Source: an uncultured Collinsella sp.
Lineage (GTDB): Bacteria > Actinomycetota > Coriobacteriia > Coriobacteriales > Coriobacteriaceae
DNA: 8,227 nt
Reading direction: 5' to 3'
Assembly: GCA_902470365.1 (NCBI GenBank)
Contig: CABRFZ010000044.1
Coordinates: 1 to 8,227 of the forward strand
Shown: positions 5,549-8,227 of the stretch, piece after piece
Layout: every line of letters begins with the position of its first letter
Position numbering within the stretch: position 1 is the first letter of the stretch
Program-made: the position numbers and the translations under genes
The notes under the pieces: generated by a model
The model's input: the letters and a program-made list of their open reading frames with translations, nothing else
Databases searched by the model: none
Told to the model about the DNA's origin: nothing

Positions 5549-6982
5549 ATGAAGACCATCAAGCTTGCTCCCGGTGAGCGTCTCGTTGCCAACCAGCTCA
5601 GCCGCAAGGGCGTGCTGCCGCAAAACATCGTCGACGCTGCCCGCGATATCGTGGCCAACGTGCGCGCCAACGGCGATGCCGCGGTGCGCGATTACTGTCA
5701 GCGTTTTGACGGTGTTGAGCTGCAGAGTTTTCGCCTGCCGCAGGAGCAGATCGATACCGCGCTCGAAGGCCTCGATCCGGCCTTTGTCGCCGCGCTCGAG
5801 AAGGCCGCACGCCAGATTCGCGAGTTCCACCAGCGCGAGGTCGAGCAGAGTTGGTTTACCACGCGTCCGGACGGCACGATGCTCGGCGTTAAGGTGACCC
5901 CGCTTGCCGCTGCTGGCATCTATGTGCCGGGCGGCCGCGCGCAGTATCCCTCCACGGTGCTCATGAACGCCATTCCCGCCAAGGTTGCCGGCGTCAAGCG
6001 CGTGGTCATGGTGACGCCGCCGCAAAAGGACGGCCTGATTAGCCCCTATACGCTCGCCGCGGCAAAGCTCGGCGGCGTGGACGAGATCTACATGGTGGGC
6101 GGCGCCCAGGCCGTGGCCGCGCTGGCGTACGGTACCGAGACCATTCCGCGCGTCGACAAGATCACCGGCCCGGGCAACGCCTTTGTTGCCGCCGCCAAGC
6201 AGATTGTCTCGGGCGACGTGGGAATCGACATGGTTGCCGGCCCCTCCGAGGTCTGCGTGCTGGCCGATGCCACGGCCAAGCCTATGGTGGTCGCGGCCGA
6301 CCTGATGGCCCAGGCCGAGCACGATCCGCTGGCAGCCTGCTATCTGGTGACCTGCGACGAGCAGTTTGCGCGTGAGGTCGAGGCGGGTATCGACATTCTG
6401 GTAGCGCAGTCCCCGCGTGCCGAGATCACGCGTGCCTCACTCGATAACGAGGGCACCATCGTGGTGGCCGCCGACATGGCCGCTGCCGTCGAGGCAGTGA
6501 ACACCGTGGCGCCCGAGCACCTGGAGCTGCACTGCAAGGATGCGATGGGCCTGCTTGGCGGTATCCGCAACGCCGGTGCCATCTTTGTGGGCGCTTGGAG
6601 CTCCGAGCCGCTCGGCGATTATGTTGCCGGCCCCAACCACACGCTGCCGACCGGCGGCACGGCCATGTTCTCCAACCCGCTTTCGGTCGAGGAGTTCGTT
6701 AAGCGCTCGAGCGTCATTTGCTATACACCCGAGGGGCTGCTCTCCGACGCTCCCGCTACGCAGCGCCTGGCCGAGGCCGAGGGCCTGTGGGCGCACGCGC
6801 TATCCGCCGCTCTGCGTCGCCGTGTGCTGGAGCAGGGCGAGGATGCCGTGAGTGCCGAGTCTCTGGCCGCGGCCGACCTGACCAAGGTTGCCTGGCCGGG
6901 CGACGCCGTGGCGACGGTTGCCGAGGGCGTGGACCTGGCGGCGGCGGGCGGTGCCGCTGGCGCGGTCGTCGAGGAGGCCTAA
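5549..6982 (+). CDS. hisD: Histidinol dehydrogenase
   Basis: HisD catalyses the last two steps of histidine synthesis: NAD-dependent oxidation of L-histidinol to L-histidinal and then to L-histidine. Key residues are present. Zinc ligands are predicted as Gln255 and His258 (MAQAEHDP, 253-260), Asp357 (LGDYVAGPNHTLPTGG, 355-370) and His416 (LWAHA, 413-417). The catalytic pair is Glu323-His324 in APEHLEL (321-327). GIYVPGGRAQYPS (123-135), ITGPGN (205-210) and DMVAGPSEV (227-235) are family signatures. At 477 aa it is longer than the usual 430-440. The extra length is an Ala/Gly/Glu-rich tail after about residue 426, ending VVEEA, with no recognised fold. AGGGG (5536-5540) lies 8 nt before the ATG. 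The last codons contain the ribosome binding site of hisC, which starts 1 nt after the stop. Confidence 0.97.
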   Translation: MKTIKLAPGERLVANQLSRKGVLPQNIVDAARDIVANVRANGDAAVRDYCQRFDGVELQSFRLPQEQIDTALEGLDPAFVAALEKAARQIREFHQREVEQSWFTTRPDGTMLGVKVTPLAAAGIYVPGGRAQYPSTVLMNAIPAKVAGVKRVVMVTPPQKDGLISPYTLAAAKLGGVDEIYMVGGAQAVAALAYGTETIPRVDKITGPGNAFVAAAKQIVSGDVGIDMVAGPSEVCVLADATAKPMVVAADLMAQAEHDPLAACYLVTCDEQFAREVEAGIDILVAQSPRAEITRASLDNEGTIVVAADMAAAVEAVNTVAPEHLELHCKDAMGLLGGIRNAGAIFVGAWSSEPLGDYVAGPNHTLPTGGTAMFSNPLSVEEFVKRSSVICYTPEGLLSDAPATQRLAEAEGLWAHALSAALRRRVLEQGEDAVSAESLAAADLTKVAWPGDAVATVAEGVDLAAAGGAAGAVVEEA

Positions 6983-6983
6983 T

Positions 6984-8099
6984 ATGGCCGAGCTGACGTC
7001 CCGTATGAAGGAGCTTGTCCAGCCTTACCTGGCCGGCATTGAGCCCTACGATCCCAACTTTACGCCCACGCGCATCAACCTTTCGGCCAACGAGAACACC
7101 TATCCCGTGCCGGCCGGCGTGCGCGAGGCGATCGACGCGGCCCTGGCTGCTACACCGCTCAACCGCTATCCCGATCCCATGTCCAACGACCTGCGCGACG
7201 AGCTTGCTGCCCGGCATGGCGTGATGCGCGAGAACATCTGCGTGGGAAACGGCGGCGACGAGCTGCTCTATAACTATCTGCTGGCGTTTGGCGGCGCGGG
7301 GAGGACCCTGCTCAACTGTCCGCCGTGCTTTAGCGAGTACGCGTTCTTTGCGTCGCTCTGTCAGATCGAGGTGTGCGACGTGTGGCGCGATCCGGCGACC
7401 TTTGAGCTCGACCAAGCTGCTGTGCTCGCGGCCGCGCCCGAGTGCAACCTGGCAATCGTGACCTCGCCCAACAATCCAACGGGTGATGTGGCTCCGCTCG
7501 ACTTTGTCGCGGCCCTGTGCGATGCGTGCCCCGGCATGGTCATGGTCGACGAGGCCTACGTTGAGTTTGCCGACGATTCGTTTGGCGTGGCTACCACGGC
7601 GCAAGGCCTTATCGCCGAGCATCCCAACCTGGTGATTCTGCATACGCTGTCCAAGGCGTTTGGCGCCGCCGGCACGCGTCTGGGTTACGTGGTCGCGCCG
7701 CCCGAGGTCATCGACGTGTTCGCGGCGATTCGCCAGATCTATTCGGTCAACGTGCTGAGCCAGGCGGCGGCGCTTGCCTGTGTGCGTGCCCGCGATGCGT
7801 ACGCGCCCGTGGTGGCGCAGGTCGCATCCGAGCGCGAGCGCGAGCTGTGCGCCCTGCGCGCGATGGCTGCCGATGGTCTGCCCGTGGAGGCATGGCCGAG
7901 CGCGGCGAACTTTGTGCTCGTGCGCACGCCGCATGCCACGCGCGTGCGCGAGCGTCTGCGCGATGAGTATTCGATTTTGGTGCGCGACTTTAGCTATGCG
8001 CCGGGGCTTGCGGACTGTCTGCGCATTACCGTGGGTACCCCGCAGGAAAATGATGAGGTGCTGGCTGCGTTTGCCGCGCTGGTGAAGGAGGAGATGTAG
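6984..8099 (+). CDS. hisC: Histidinol-phosphate aminotransferase
   Basis: HisC is a PLP-dependent class I/II aminotransferase that converts imidazole acetol phosphate and glutamate to histidinol phosphate and 2-oxoglutarate. It is 371 aa, near the family norm of 350-370. Landmarks are LSANENTYPVP (33-43), RYPDP (61-65), GNGGDELL (88-95), SPNNPTG (161-167), DEAYVEF (189-195) with the PLP-ring Asp189 and Tyr192, TLSKAFGAAGTRLGY (221-235) with the Schiff-base Lys224, and Arg347 near the C-terminus (LRITVGT) as the likely substrate-phosphate or carboxylate contact. The frame is open upstream to 6888, but GAGGAGG at 6971-6977, 6 nt before the ATG at 6984, and the family N-terminus both fix this start. 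It lies between hisD and hisB in the operon, so a different aminotransferase role is unlikely. Confidence 0.96.
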   Translation: MAELTSRMKELVQPYLAGIEPYDPNFTPTRINLSANENTYPVPAGVREAIDAALAATPLNRYPDPMSNDLRDELAARHGVMRENICVGNGGDELLYNYLLAFGGAGRTLLNCPPCFSEYAFFASLCQIEVCDVWRDPATFELDQAAVLAAAPECNLAIVTSPNNPTGDVAPLDFVAALCDACPGMVMVDEAYVEFADDSFGVATTAQGLIAEHPNLVILHTLSKAFGAAGTRLGYVVAPPEVIDVFAAIRQIYSVNVLSQAAALACVRARDAYAPVVAQVASERERELCALRAMAADGLPVEAWPSAANFVLVRTPHATRVRERLRDEYSILVRDFSYAPGLADCLRITVGTPQENDEVLAAFAALVKEEM

Positions 8100-8227
8100 A
8101 TGGGCCGCTATGCCGAGGTAACCCGTAAGACGGGGGAGACCGATATTGTCGTCAAGCTCGACCTGGATGGAACCGGTACGTGCGATATCTCGACCGGCGT
8201 GCCGTTTTTCGACCACATGCTCAACGC
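8100..8227 (+). CDS. hisB: Imidazoleglycerol-phosphate dehydratase, N-terminal part (cut by window edge)
   Basis: HisB removes water from imidazole glycerol phosphate to give imidazole acetol phosphate, the substrate of HisC. Only 42 complete codons are present before the window ends. They match the IGPD start closely: RYAEVTRKTGET (3-14), a LDLDGTGT turn (20-27) and GVPFFDHML (33-41), where His39 belongs to the metal-binding DHM motif. The protein begins directly with the dehydratase domain, so it is the monofunctional type rather than the phosphatase-dehydratase fusion of enterobacteria. The start codon directly follows the hisC stop with no gap. AAGGAGG (8085-8091) inside the end of hisC is 8 nt upstream, so coupled translation is likely. 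Confidence 0.95.
   Translation, partial: MGRYAEVTRKTGETDIVVKLDLDGTGTCDISTGVPFFDHMLN

Noticed and set aside
5012..6322. Long open frame on the minus strand across hisZG and hisD
   Set aside because: It is antisense to two well-recognised genes, its product is rich in His, Arg and Gly without family motifs, and such frames are common opposite G+C-rich coding DNA.
6756..8216. 486-codon open frame on the minus strand opposite hisC and part of hisD
   Set aside because: It is a shadow of hisC, with a biased composition including a long Pro/Arg-rich end; hisC is certain by its active-site motifs.

Overview
This window looks like chromosome from a high-G+C Gram-positive bacterium. It has compact same-strand operons, strong purine-rich ribosome binding sites, and a mannose-family PTS next to a de novo histidine operon. 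The combination suggests an anaerobic gut actinobacterium of the Coriobacteriia (Collinsella-like). That placement is an inference from gene content and style, not from a marker gene. All eight genes are on the + strand; there are no RNA genes, mobile elements, CRISPR arrays or phage genes.

Region 1 (about 108-2638) is a complete mannose-family PTS permease encoded as four separate proteins in the order EIIA, EIIB, EIIC, EIID. The genes are spaced 17 nt and 8 nt apart, and the last pair overlaps by 11 nt. EIIA and EIIB carry the phosphoryl group from HPr to the sugar, while EIIC and EIID form the membrane channel. A GC-rich hairpin with a short T-run (2671-2704) follows EIID.

Region 2 (2722-3558) is a TIM-barrel sugar epimerase of the xylose-isomerase-like superfamily, closest by eye to FrlC/D-tagatose 3-epimerase. 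It probably processes the sugar imported by the PTS, or its phosphate. The substrate cannot be fixed from this window. An Amadori-type sugar such as fructoselysine, or a rare ketose, is a reasonable hypothesis.

Region 3 (about 3620-8227) is a histidine biosynthesis operon: hisZ-hisG fused into one gene, hisD, hisC and the first 42 codons of hisB, running off the window. It starts after a 169-nt intergenic stretch with a possible promoter and a perfect 12-bp hairpin. hisC starts 1 nt after hisD and hisB starts directly after hisC, so coupled translation is likely. The encoded steps are the first (HisG, regulated by HisZ), the last two oxidations (HisD), the transamination (HisC) and the dehydration (HisB).

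Most of the window is ordinary metabolism. The least ordinary points are the single-chain HisZ-HisG enzyme, the FrlC-like epimerase beside a mannose-family PTS, the structured his leader without a T-box, and the Ala/Glu-rich C-terminal extension of HisD. I found no convincing sign of a wholly new system.
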